Part shown: positions 34,377 to 45,552 of the stretch, piece after piece
Layout of the letters: every line of letters starts with the position of its first letter
Numbering within the stretch: the first letter of the stretch is position 1
Source: Adiantum capillus-veneris
Lineage: Eukaryota; Streptophyta; Polypodiopsida; Polypodiales; Pteridaceae
Length of the DNA stretch: 64,000 nt
Direction of reading: 5' to 3'
NCBI GenBank assembly: GCA_014529385.2
Contig: CM043952.1
Location: forward strand, 71,824,799-71,888,798
The notes under the pieces: model-generated
The model's database searches: none
What the model saw: only the letters and a program-made list of their open reading frames with translations
What the model was told of the DNA's origin: nothing
Translations under genes and position numbers: made by a program

Positions 34377-35276
34377 TCATTTTGGAGCTACGGGATTGGG
34401 CTCACTTGGGTCAGGCGTTAGGTAAGAGCACAATCTACGTTTTGGCACCCAGATTTGATCATTTCCTTGATAGTAGCCTTGGGCTTCCAATAGTCGTTTA
34501 GGGATCCATCGCAACATTTTCTTACTTTTCTTGGAGCGAGTGGTACGTTTCTTACAAGGCTTCTGTTTTTTAGCACTAGCTATGGTCACTAAAGAAGCTT
34601 TAGGGACCCACTTGTATGTTTTCTTCGTTACATTAGGATGAGTCTTGTCGGAAGCGATATGCATTGCTTGTAGCATATTTAAGGGTATAGGCATTTTAAC
34701 CCCCTCAGGTGTTACCCAGGTCGTCCCCCTATTTCCCCAAGTGTCTATGGTTGATGCTAGGTGGACCCAATCCACATTGTCCGAATCAGTCATCCCAGGT
34801 AGGATATCCATATGGACACTCTTTGGGGCTGTGGGGTCCACGTGCGATGTGAAAGGAGAGTCCACTTCCCCACCCCCTTCGTGTGCTTCATTTGTATCAA
34901 GTTCCGAGCGAGTAGCTCTACCTAATGTTTCCATGAAACAGCTAAACATACTAGTACTAGGCTGTGGAGCTTCGGGAGGTGCATGGCCTTCTCTCTCAGT
35001 GTTTTGGGTAGGGTATGCTTCCATGATTTCTGAGTCGGAGGAGGAATCACTAGCGGCTATTTTAGGGTCTTGGGTGGTGCTACCTTGTGTCTCCGCTGAG
35101 GGTCTAGAGCTTATCGTGGATGGGTAATGGCTGTTCGTATGAACAGAGGCACTACCAATGTGATTGTGCTCTAACACTCGTCCAGAGCGTAAGTGCATGT
35201 GCTTTTGATACCCTAAGGTGTCAGTGAGTGCCCGTGAAGGCTGCTCACCTAGTATTTTTGGGTGTTTGCAACCCAA
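34377..35276 (-). CDS. Gag-like ORF of the insert (299 aa)
   Basis: A 299-residue ORF. MHLRSGRVLEHN near residue 26 echoes the E2 Gag start MYLRSGAFVKSG and the common MxLRSG start of plant Ty3 Gag. The middle is serine/acid-rich; the end is basic (KKTYKWVPKASLV, CKKRTTRSKKSKKMLRWIPK). No CCHC knuckle and no enzymatic domain. It may be a Gag N-terminal remnant kept by a non-autonomous element. Intact over its length. Confidence 0.5.
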   Translation of the reverse strand: MGCKHPKILGEQPSRALTDTLGYQKHMHLRSGRVLEHNHIGSASVHTNSHYPSTISSRPSAETQGSTTQDPKIAASDSSSDSEIMEAYPTQNTEREGHAPPEAPQPSTSMFSCFMETLGRATRSELDTNEAHEGGGEVDSPFTSHVDPTAPKSVHMDILPGMTDSDNVDWVHLASTIDTWGNRGTTWVTPEGVKMPIPLNMLQAMHIASDKTHPNVTKKTYKWVPKASLVTIASAKKQKPCKKRTTRSKKSKKMLRWIPKRLLEAQGYYQGNDQIWVPKRRLCSYLTPDPSEPNPVAPK

Positions 35277-36125
35277 GTCTTTCCTTAATTTGACTTTTTG
35301 GTCCTTTTTTTTTCTGACCCGGCTATAGAATAGAGCGTATGATAGCTCAAAACGAGCGTCTCAGTCAGAGGGTCGTGACGTGCTTTACAGCCCTTCGTTT
35401 GGTCACTCTATGCCCTCAGAATCCCTAAAACTGTCAATTTCCAGTAGGGAACTAGGCCCAAACTAGAAAGTCTAAGGGTGCAAGTGGGAAGAGAAGGGAG
35501 GAGAGTGGAGGACTTGTCCCACATGCTCTCATTCCCTCTTGAGGGAGTAGGGTATATATATAAGAGTGAGTCCAGTATATACCATAAGACTAAGGACTGA
35601 GGCCTGGGCCTAGGCTTGGGCTTGGCTTGGGCTTGGGCTTGGGGAAATGATCCCGATCTATCTTTTATACAAACCAACCCGTCCGTTTTTATACTCACGT
35701 TTTTTATTTTCGAAAATTTACCGCCCACTCACTCGCGTTTTTATTTTCCAATTTTTAATTTTTTTTCAAAAAAAAATTTCTTTTTTTTTCCTTTGAAGCA
35801 GAAAATACAGAAATTGAAAACGCAGAAATTGAAAATGCAGCAATGCAGAAATTGCAGAAATTGAAAAAACGCAAGAAATGCAGAAAATTGAAAAAGCACA
35901 GAAAATGCAGAAAACGCAGAAATTGAAACTTGACAGAACCAGAAAATGCAGAAAATGCAAAAACGCAAGAAATGCTAACTGTGCAGTGCAAACCAGAAAA
36001 CGTAGAAAACGCAAAAAGCAGAAATCTCCACACAACTACACACACTCATTCCCTGCCTTTCCTATGATAGAAATTGCACCACAAGAAAGCGTAAAGTGCT
36101 AACCGAGCTTAGTGTAGGGCATATC

Positions 36126-36143
36126 CCCGGCAGCGGCGCCAAA
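36126..36143 (-). promoter_or_regulatory. primer binding site of the insert
   Basis: In element orientation TGGCGCCGCTGCCGGGGA, one base from the tRNA-Asp-type consensus, preceded by a CACATTTT LTR end. Fixes the orientation of the insert as minus. Confidence 0.8.
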
Positions 36144-36145
36144 AA

Positions 36146-36730
36146 TGTGCGCTCCTTGCCGCACTGTCGAAGCAAGGGACTTGCCAATACACCGTGTGCG
36201 AGCCACAAATGGCTCCAAGCACACAACAAGCCTAAACTAGCAAGCTCAAGAGAGCAAAGGGTGTGTCACTCACCACTCTACGCTCGCCTTCATGGTGGAT
36301 TCCTCGCCGCGATGAAGAAGAAGCTGCACTCGTGCCGCGTTCAACCGCTTTGCCGCCGTCGTGCCTTCGTAATGCTCGATCGCACACACACTCTCCCTCT
36401 CTCTCTCTCTCTCTCACATACACACACACACACAAGGAGGTGAAGAAGAAGAAGATGGAGATGGAGATGGAGCAAGAGCACTCTTCTATTGCACAAATGA
36501 GAGAATGAGTAAAAATTAGGTTTAGTTGGCTTTTATATGAGCTCACCCCATTCACACTTGGGCACCCATGCTTAGCCAACTAATCCCTTGAATGTCCCAG
36601 TTAGAGTGCGCCTCTCATCGGCGATCACTCTTACCCTGTTCCTATTGGTCCGACAAGCCCGGTACCTGACTCTAAATAATACAACGTTTATAGATCATAG
36701 GGTGTCCATGTGCCGTGAGGGTTAACAGCC
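36146..36730 (-). repeat. LTR-like 5' end of the insert
   Basis: Begins TGTGCGCTCC at the PBS (plus-strand reading) and extends to the resumption of E2 integrase text near 36735. It includes a CT/CA repeat at 36394-36435. No partner LTR in the window. Confidence 0.5.
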
Positions 36731-36734
36731 ATCT

Positions 36735-38311
36735 ATGCAAAAAAAAGACAACAGAAACAGTTTTTTGACAAACATGTCAAGAACAAGGACTTTAAAACGG
36801 GCGACTATGTCTTAGTATACAACCTGAAACAGCATGCCAAAAAGATAAAGAAAAGGGGCATGGGACCTTATTTGATCTAAGAAATATCGTCCAGCGGAGC
36901 AGTAAAATTGTAGACACTAGATGGAAAAGAAATGCCGAACTGGATTAGTGGGTGTCGTTTTAAAAAATATCATCTCCCTTTAACACCGGAAATGTTGTTT
37001 CAACTGCATTATGGAAAAACATATAGATAGAAACAACAACTAATTCAAGACCAGGCACAACAAGAAGCAAAGGAACGGATTGCTAAACGAAAGCAGTTTC
37101 TCAGGACAATAAACATAGTCACCCCAATGATGACTGACGAATATCCTCTTTCAACATCCCAAACAATCGAAGCGGATATACAAAGCGACGAATTAGAAAA
37201 GACCATGACAGACCTTAGGGCTCAGGACGATAGCATCATCAATGACTTGGAAGATACATGGTGTATTCCTTACATAAAATCTTATGCAAGAACAAAACAA
37301 GTTGAAATCTATGCATTGCTTGACACTAGAGCAAAAATGAATGTCATTAGCTTTGAGCTCTTTCAAAAACTTGGACCAATGAAGACGATTCCAGAGACAC
37401 ACAGGTTGAAAGTAGCATCGGGTGATGAGGTAACCACGATGTGGTCTATTATAATACCAATCACAGTGCAGGCACACCTGTACACTACAAAATTCCATGT
37501 ACTGCCACCAAGTAGGTCAGCAACTCCGTGTATCTTAGCAGTGTCATGGATGAAATCTAACAGGGTATTCATTGATTTGGATACGAATGAGGCACTGTTC
37601 AAAAAGGAAAACTTTTCAGAACCCTTCTTATCATATAACCAATTCATATCAAGGAGGAAACAAAAGTCAATACAACCGCAAAAATCTGTCCAACAACAAA
37701 CAAAGTTTACAAGTCCAGCAACGTCTTATCAAAAAACAGCAACCATGCAGGGAACCAGGCAAGTTTGGGTACGGCGTACAGAGCTGACCGAGGCACAATT
37801 ACATCAAAAGCGACAGTACAAAGTGTGGATAAGGCGCGACAGCCTAATTCCTATAAAAGAGGAGTTTGAAGAACAGACAAAACACCGAAAGCCAGCAAAT
37901 CTTCAAAGAAACATAGTCAATCTGTCAAATACGCAACGGACTATATTGGTATGGAGGCCAAAAGTGCCAATTCAAAACGAGCCAACAACAAAAGAAGGGC
38001 GGACAAAGATGACAATCTTACAGCTATCTACAACCGTCAAGGTCAAGCAACATCATACAAACAGCACGAGGAAACAAATAGAATCAACAACGAAAACTAC
38101 AAGGATGTATCAGACACAAATCATCAAGGCAGCAAGAGAGAATGTTCCACCAAATACGACAATAGCGATTTCAAAGGAACCACATACGCCAATTCAAAAC
38201 CAGTGGAAAACAATGAAACAACGGGCGGCGAAGATACAACTACTACTTGCAAAGAAAATCTGCCAGCCAATTCAAGATACCACACGAAACCTCGACGACA
38301 AATGCCAATAA
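36735..38311 (+). CDS. E2 integrase C-terminus fused to a second retropepsin-like domain
   Basis: After the insert the plus strand resumes with integrase C-terminal text (QFFDKHVKNKDFKTGDYVL, GMGPYLI). The frame continues, with TAA and two TAGs, through a glutamine-rich linker into the 37127-38311 ORF. There, from residue 58, VEIYALLDTRAKMNVIS and later PCILAVSWMKSNRVFIDL have the layout of a retropepsin, with DTRA where DTGA is expected and ILAVSWM where ILGxPWL is expected. A basic, glutamine-rich tail follows. This is a second protease-like domain in the same polyprotein, probably inactive because of G to R. Confidence 0.65.
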
Positions 38312-38473
38312 GCGAATCGATTATACCTTCCTCTTGCACTGCATACATTCTTTCTACATGCATTGACCGTACATGCATATAGGGCTATATTACAAGGCCT
38401 GCATTAGCACGAGTTCAAACCCATGCACAACACATACCCTTGACGATACCCTGTCGTCCGGGAGGACTCCGAC

Positions 38474-38488
38474 TAGGAGGGGGGGAGG
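38474..38488 (+). promoter_or_regulatory. internal polypurine tract of E2
   Basis: ACTAGGAGGGGGGGAGG is almost the same as the 3' PPT at 44563-44576. It is followed by CATTCTAAATGCGGAC, a possible LTR start (TCTAAATG for TGTAAATG). It suggests that gag-pol once ended here with its own 3' LTR. Confidence 0.6.
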
Positions 38489-39380
38489 CATTCTAAATGC
38501 GGACTCATCATGTCATATATTAGAGGGCAATGTTTGCGAGCAATTTTCAACCATTTTTTGAGTTTTATTGTGTGATTTTTGGAAAAACAATATGCCCTCG
38601 TAATTAATCAGAATTGGGGACCAAATCATCATTCATGAGCCCCTAGGGATGTGTATAGACTATAAAGAGAGTCAAATCTGGCCAAAAACTGTCTAAAAAC
38701 AGCAAAAAATAGGCCAAGGTTGACGATAGTGAGCGAGATTGTACATAGAAGAGAGAAAAGTGAGCTACAAAGTGTTTTGCTTCTCATTGGTATTTTTCTA
38801 GGTTAGAATTGCTATTTTCGGGTTATTTTGGGATTTATTTGCTTTATTTTAGCCATTTTCTAGCAAAAATTATAGAAAAAAATCCGCAATCCAGATGGAA
38901 ACACAAAAGAAGAGACGCCTGATCAGAGCAAGGTAAAGAAGACATAGAAAAAATAAGGACTGCAAAGGTGACAGAGCAAAATGACCACCGTCATGAAGGG
39001 ACCTCCAAAAGGAGAAATCTACAAAAATGGTAAAATTGGAGCAATCGAAGTCCAAATCAGGAAATTTACGAGCCTAACCGCATCTCGCAAAAAGTTATGG
39101 CCACAGGTAAAAGATGGGAAAATTTGGTGTCGGGGTCTCGATTACATATAGAGAGACTAGGCTAGAAATCCCTCATTTGAGTCATTTTCCATAGTGAGAG
39201 AGAGAGAGCTCCCTACAGCAGTTGAGAATTCTAGGAGCTCATCCATCGCGCACAGTCTCCAGATCGACATCAGATATGAGAGGTATGCAGCAACACTGAC
39301 TCTAAGTGTTGTTTACTTCAGTTAGTCGCAAAACCTAGCCGGCATCACAATCACAACCTGTGCACACATACGGTAGAATG
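38489..39380 (+). repeat. possible LTR of the gag-pol unit inside E2
   Basis: Follows the internal PPT. Contains a TATAAAG box at 38661 flanked by GACT and AGTC, a GA run (39196-39207), and no coding. It has no matching partner in the window and no PBS after it, so it is only a candidate and its right edge is arbitrary. Confidence 0.3.
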
Positions 39381-41127
39381 GTTGTTAGGGAGACCTAGAG
39401 GCCACCAAATGGGACCAAAAGTGAAAGGCACAATGCTAATAGCTTAGGGATCGAGTCTATGACCTCGGTAAGCGTGAAGGAAGCCGCTCAGAAAACCCTA
39501 ATTTAGCAGGACCTGCAAATGGGCGACAAAACCAAGGTGATCTGAAATGAGCCAAAATTCATAGACAGCAAGCCAATGACCTCGACAAACCGACTGAATG
39601 GTTAGATTATGAAAAAGTTCGTCAAAACGGAGCCTAAAGTCCCTATCTGACAAAAACCGCACAAAGCGTCACAATACTCTAACGGGCCGACCAAGTGACA
39701 AAATTACACCAAATTTAACAAGGAACATCCAAAGGAGGTCAACTACAAGATGGAATGTGTCCACTCAGGAAAAAAAGTTCTTCCACTAGGGCAAATGCCG
39801 GCAACAGGCCAGAAAGACGTCCAAATGGTCGTTCTTGGTGTTTCAAACACCAAAACAACAACCGACTGCTTGGATGGAAGGTCAAAAGGAAGTAGAAGAC
39901 AGCCGGAATCATACAAACATCAAAAGAAACCGCGACTATCACCTAAGTGGTCTACTTCAACTTCAGGACCAGCTAAGTGCTGCAAACAGGGAGTACATTC
40001 TGCTAAATTGATTAAAACTTGATGTGTGTGTCTAGGAGGGCCTATTAACACCATGAATGTCAACTAACATCAAAAAACTGGTAAAAATGACAAAGTGCCT
40101 TGTCTATCGCAATAGACTTGAACTTGCACTTAGATAAGGGAAACTTTGACTTTGGCTTCATGAGGGGTGCTAACAAGGAATGTTAGCCACCAATATCAAG
40201 TCAAAGTGCCAGAAAAATCTATTTTGGCCAAAAAGCTCAATCTATCGCGATAGACTTGCTGCAACAATTTTTGGGGGGAAAGACTTTTCAAATTTTTATA
40301 AGCTAGACTTGGGGAAGCAAATGAAGGCAGTACAATAAATTTGGTGCCAAGATGGACTCATATAGCAAGCTGAGAAAGACATGCAGACAACTCAGAGTCA
40401 GAACATAAATTCTCAAGGGCAGACAGGTAAAATTTACATGTAAGGGGTCAAGAAACCTTGCATCAACTGGGAGAAGGCAGACACATGGTCACAAAGGCAG
40501 AAAATGACAAACTAGCACTAAGTCCCAGTCTATCGCGATAGACCAAGCAGAGGGATACTGGACCATCTTATCAAAAATTTGAATTAGCAGTTGTTGTCAA
40601 CATGATGCAAGATGACCACCCACTAAGTTTGAGCCCAAAACAACACAAAATGAAGGAGATAGACCAACATCTCTCTGAAGGGAATCTGGAAAATTGGGGG
40701 TTGATCCAAAAAGGGGTCACTTGACATTCATTTGAGGTGAAAAGGGGATCAGACCATGTGCAAGGTATGGGAAACCAAGTGGTGGAGTAACAACTACAAA
40801 AAAGGACCCAGATCAAAAAAATGCCAGTCTATCGCGATAGACTAAGAAAAAGTAGCAAAGGGACATATTTTGAGCTTTGGCTTATGGAGTGACCTTACAT
40901 GCCATGAGAGAATACACCACACAAAGTTTCAAGGCATTTGGACTTGTTCTCCTTCACCTACAACATCAATTTAAAGCCGCCAAAGTCACACAATGGAAGA
41001 ACTTGTCTATCTACTAACATTTTATCTTCACTAATCTTGGGATTAAGAAGGCTCATCTAGATGCATGATTAAGTGGTAATCAATTTAGGAGAGTAGTACT
41101 ATGTTTGTGCATTAACTGATAATTGTG
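39381..41127 (+). other. second palindrome leader (leader B) of E2
   Basis: Non-coding. The GTCTATCGCGATAGAC palindrome occurs at 40102-40117 (one internal mismatch), 40240-40255 (first base A), 40528-40543 and 40827-40842. Spacings are 138, 288 and 299 bp. Text downstream of the second one (ACTTTTCAAATTTTTATAAGC) parallels leader A after 25509 (ACTTTTCTTTCAAATTTTTCC). A small palindrome TTGGTGTTTCAAACACCAA lies at 39835-39853. Confidence 0.75.
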
Positions 41128-44100
41128 ATGAGAGGATGTATGGAGGCTTCTCAAGGAAAAAGAAAAGGCAAGAACCTGGCAACAGAAGGTGCAGCACCCT
41201 ATGCACTTCTACCCAATTCTTTAAAGCCAGCAGCCACATGGATACCTGCAGATGTGCAACAAGCAGCGGCCTTTCAGATATATCAAGGTTCATATGTGGA
41301 TGACAAAAGAAACTTAGTGGATACGGTGATGATTCCCAAGGAGGCAGAGAATTACTTGAAAAGATCACCGCAAAGGTCATGGCTCAAAAAAGTCGGCTTG
41401 TGGAACTTTGTGTCACTACCACCAGTAGGGATAGATTTCAAGAGGGTACAACATCTAATAGAGACTATCCAAGAAGATGGAACTTGCAGAGTGGCAGGCA
41501 TGGATAATGAAGTGATGGAGATTCAGATCACCAAAGAGATCATCAAAGAGGCATTGAAACTGTCAGATCAAGGAGCAAACATGAGAGAAAGAAGGAAAAA
41601 TCTCACAGTTTACTTGCAAAAGTCCAACCTACCTTATTTCGAACTCATAGCAAACCCAGAAGTAAGAGAGCTGACAAAGATCTACAGTCAGTGTTTGTTG
41701 AGCTACAGCAAAAGGCCGCCAAGATACACTACACCGCACGGGACCATCTCAACCACATTGACATGGGCTATGGGAATGACCCTTGAGTTCTACATAGATC
41801 ACACGTCATATATGTTTGAAGAAATGACAAAGCTAAGGCAGGACAGACCCAATTACATTGCAGGAGGAGAAGTCCTAACCAGAGTAATATACCATGCCAT
41901 AGGCGCGGCAGATCAGTTGCCACCTGCCCCTCATCAGAACGACTCGCTGGTATTAAGGGAAAATAGCGAAGACGGATCACAAAGGAAAGTACCGCCATCT
42001 ATTAATACCATTGGAGGACGCAAGCTGGAAAGAGTGACAAGAAGTACACAAGAAAAGATGGCTGAAGAAAAAAGAACTGAAGAGGAAGATGCCCGACTAA
42101 AGAAGCGAAAAGCAGAAATGGAAAACAACACCAGGTTGCAGAAGATAGCAAAGATGGAAAGGATGCTAGAAGGGTTTGCTCTAGAAAGATCTCTACGAGG
42201 AGATGTAGGCGTCACTTGGAAACCGTCTAGTAGCACTTTCACACTGAGAACGAAGAATAGAAACAACCCAGCTTTTGATCTGGACTCGTTCCAGAAATAC
42301 ATCCAAGAAAGAAATGCGAGGGATGAGCCAGAACTGCTACTAGAAGAGGAGGATCTCCAAACTTTGAGAGATCAGCTGAGGCCGGCTTCACGTGATCAGG
42401 AGACACCGCCGCCATCTCCAAGGCCAGATACAAGTGAGAGGCAATCTAGCCCACCTGTTGAATCTACTTCGCAAGCAGAAATCTCACATCGAGATGACAG
42501 AGTTCACACACCGCCCAGTGAACAGGAAGAAGAAGAAGGAACAGATAGACGCCAAAACACTGGAACCATATCACAAAGTGATAAAGGCAAGCAAAAGGTG
42601 GTGGATCAGTCTAAAGATAAAGCTTTCTCCTCTCAAGAAATTGATCTGGAAGCTACTATAGATGAAGATTTGCAGTCAATGGCAACAATACTAAACCGAA
42701 CAAGACTGCACAGCCAATGGTTAGCTGATCAGAACCGGTCCAACAAAATGAAGCTACAAAAAACCGATGAGGAAGTTCAGAGACTGCACGAGCAAAGAGA
42801 AGACACTCTAAAGTTGATCAGCATCAGAGATACTGAAATATTGGGGCTCAAAGGCATAGTAAATCTTCTCAAGGACAATTTACAGGAATCGGAAGACTTC
42901 AATGCCATATGTGAAGGTACAATAAACATGTTCCTTGAAGATGTCAGTGAAAGAGACAAACACATCCAACAGTTGGAAAAGGAAAAGCAAGATGCGCTAG
43001 AGGCCATCACAAGTTTGCAAGTCGTCATCGATGATTTACGAGTTGAAGTCAAAGATTTAAGAGCAGTAACAGATATCGAAGCAAGAGAAATCGAACACGC
43101 TAAAAAGCATAAAATGTCGCTACCAACAACACCAGTAGTCCATCCAGAAGAAGAAGTGGCTGCACTAAAGAGGGAGCTGGAGTTAGAAAGAACACTGCGT
43201 TTAATGATTGTTGAAAGTGCGCTTAGAGCAGAAGGTGAACTACAAAGACAAATTTCAGATTTGCAAAGTGAACAACAACAAGGACCAGCTCCTAACAGTG
43301 AAATGGAAAGCATTGTTTCCAAATCACTCAGGCAAGAAAATGAAAACCTGCACATCAGGATAAAACAGTTAGAGGAGTCTGCCATTAAAAAAGACATGGA
43401 ATTTCAAGCTCTACAAATCAATAGTAGAACAATGACCGCACAAATCGCAAGTCTACAAAGTGCAGGGCAGCACCAAGGATAGGGACGAGTGCACATGGAG
43501 CCAGTAACAACGAATTTGGCTGGACTCGCCGAAGTTTATGGGGGTCAAGATGAGTACGACAAAGATTCAGATGAACAGGAGGCACATACGCAAACTGATC
43601 AAACCGGCTCCAGAGACCAAGAGACAGAAGAAGATTCAGTCATGAAGATGGAAGAGCAGAGGCAAGCCAAGCAGATGGAAAAGCAAACAGAAATGATATG
43701 GTACAAGGCTATGCAACTCGAAAAGGAGTTGCTACAAGGGCTTTCGAAATCGAGCAGAACAGCAGCAGAGCTACGGCAAGAATGGAATGCGCCTATGTTA
43801 CCTTATGCTCTGCTGAAGTATGAGACTCTAACACATCAACGGCAGCTCGAAAAAGAAGAACAAGTGCCAGTATTGAAGGAGAAGTACAAGATAGGGAACT
43901 ACAAAACAGAATAGTGGACAGCCAGCCAAAGTGGAGGCGTCAATGGCTATTGGACCATCCTCATAACTTGATCCACTTAGTCAACGCACCGCCTGAGCTG
44001 AGGAATGACAAAACGTTTTGCCCAACTCCCCGAACATACACCTACAGCCAACATAAAGCACTACAGAGCAGAAATCCGACATGGCTGAATTATCCAGTAA

Positions 44101-44528
44101 TGCCAGGGCCAGCAGAGGGAGAGAGAATATCCGGTTCTTACATGGTGAAAACCCTGCAGGGCGCCATAGCAGAATTCGGAGGCTCTCCTGACCTATCCTG
44201 CAAGATGCTATGTAAAATAGCTCGCACATTTTTGGCCTGTCTCACAACCTTCTCAGAAAGCTGGACATCAGAGTATATGAATACTGAAAGAAGCATCTCA
44301 GAATTGTCATACGATCTAAGTGGGCCACCGACAGAGCCAGTATTGTATGCTTATTTCAAATGGCTGATGTCTCTGCCAAGCTACCATCTCCAAACATTTG
44401 AAGAAGCATTTTACACGGGCTTCTTCATGTATAAGTCAAAAATATTTGGCCCATTAATGGCAAGTGACTCTATGCGCTATGATGCGTTTCTACAGCAAAT
44501 CACTCAAGAAAGGCGACAACGACAATAA
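41128..44528 (+). CDS. E2 coiled-coil ORF module, unknown function
   Basis: ATG at 41128. The first frame runs 785 codons to TAG at 43480, then continues in phase (ATG 43495) to TAG at 43912; a shift to the -1 frame continues to TAA at 44526. Together about 1,130 codons. The first 260 residues are globular (WLKKVGLWNFVSLPP, RPPRYTTPHGTISTTLTWAM). Residues 310-345 and about 490-780 are charged heptad-like helices typical of long coiled coils; a Pro/Glu/Ser-rich stretch lies between. The last frame has a globular end (SLPSYHLQTFEEAFYTGFF). No enzyme, zinc knuckle, signal peptide or membrane segment is seen. It precedes the PPT and 3' LTR, as a structural or accessory protein of a non-autonomous element might. 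Confidence 0.7.
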
Positions 44529-44562
44529 AGACAAAGACGGTCATGTCGTGGTAGACATGAAC

Positions 44563-44576
44563 TAGGAGGGGGGGAG
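44563..44576 (+). promoter_or_regulatory. E2 3' polypurine tract
   Basis: AGGAGGGGGGGAG directly before the TGTTGGAG start of the 3' LTR. Confidence 0.88.
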
Positions 44577-45503
44577 TGTTGGAGCCCCATTGGTCCAACT
44601 GTTGTAATGAGCCCATTTGTAAATCATATCAAATTCCATTTTTTATGTCAAAGACATCTTATCAGTTTGATCCATTCGTCTGGATTATGTAAATATTAGT
44701 CAGTTAGTCACGACTCAGATTTATTCCCACTTTTGTAATCATGAGCAAGAGAACCCCATGTACATTTTTTGAGCTAAGGTGACTAAAGTATAAAAGTCAC
44801 CTTAGAACCATTTTTTGAATAACATTTGAATTAATCCCGTGTCGTACGAGTCTGAGAGAGAGAGAGAGAGAGAGAGTGAGTGTGTCTTATCCTCTTCGCT
44901 ACGTGCTTCTCCCTCACCGGATTCACGACACGACCACACCACCGCGATAGTCTCTCCGAGAGCTACGCGCCCACGCAACGCATTCGCCGTTTCGAGTTGA
45001 TCGCGATCGATTCTTCCTCGAGCTTGTTTTGCTTGTAAGTAGCACAAACGGTGTCTGTTTTCAATAATCAAGTGCTTCATGGAATGAGAAAGAGATTACC
45101 TACACATAGATACTGATAAACTTAATTTTCTCCCACTTTTGTATTATGACCTGTTGGTCTATCGCGACACCATTCGAGATAGCTAGGGTTCAAATCTGGT
45201 GAGATTAGACTTATAGGTAAGTATGTCCTAGTGAGAGGATGGTGCCTAGTAAGTTTGATGCGATTCTGAGTTCATTGGACATGTAAACTCTGTTGTGAGA
45301 GTTAAGGGATAGGGTGGGTTGCATTCTACCAGGGTTAGTGATTGATGCATCATAAAAGTGTGTATGTGTAGATTGGTCTCAGCTTGACAAGCTAACGAGA
45401 TTGCCTATGTGCACCTACGGGTTAGTCGTGTCATCGGATGATAAGTATGATGTATGTGTCGTGCTCGTGAGTATGAACAGGGGAGTAGTTAAGCCCTAAA
45501 ACA
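44577..45503 (+). repeat. E2 3' LTR (927 bp)
   Basis: Matches the 5' LTR with a handful of substitutions and a 3-bp indel after GAGCCCCAT. The inverted repeat around TATAAA (44789-44794) is intact. Confidence 0.93.
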
Positions 45504-45552
45504 ATGCTCTAGCTATAGTTCTCATGGATTGGTAGTAATGTGCGATTGCCAT

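Larger units (their letters stand above)
33848..36730 (-). mobile_element. minus-strand non-autonomous Ty3-like insert in E2 integrase
   Basis: Splits the integrase core and replaces about 120 codons of it. In its own orientation it has an LTR-like start (36730-36146), a PBS reading TGGCGCCGCTGCCGGGGA (36143-36126), a repetitive leader, one Gag-like ORF (35276-34377), a PPT-like GGAAGGGGGGAG (33976-33965), and about 100 bp more ending in a run of A (33860-33848 as T). No second LTR matching 36146-36730 is present on the left. No pol is encoded. Confidence 0.7.
23489..45503 (+). mobile_element. E2: 22-kb composite LTR element
   Basis: Bounded by two nearly identical LTRs (23489-24412 and 44577-45503) with GTGCT before and ATGCT after, a 4-of-5 target duplication. 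A PBS follows the 5' LTR and a PPT precedes the 3' LTR. Inside, in order: leader with palindromes, gag-pol polyprotein (26090-38311), an internal PPT-like run (38474), LTR-like DNA, a second palindrome leader (40102-40842), and a coiled-coil ORF module (41128-44528). A 2.9-kb minus-strand insert breaks integrase. Either one giant element with an extra 3' module, or an autonomous gag-pol unit recombined into a non-autonomous element. The sequence does not decide between these. Confidence 0.8.

Noticed and set aside
35608-35642. Telomere-like hexamer run GGGCTT/GGCTTG
   Set aside because: The unit is not the plant telomere TTTAGGG, and the run has only about five imperfect units.
37951-38382. 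Separate 143-aa ORF overlapping the second protease-like ORF
   Set aside because: It is in another frame of a basic, repetitive coding tail, without recognisable features.
38489-39380. A full nested LTR element ending here
   Set aside because: No partner LTR is found between 24412 and 26090, and no PBS follows. It is kept only as a possible LTR.
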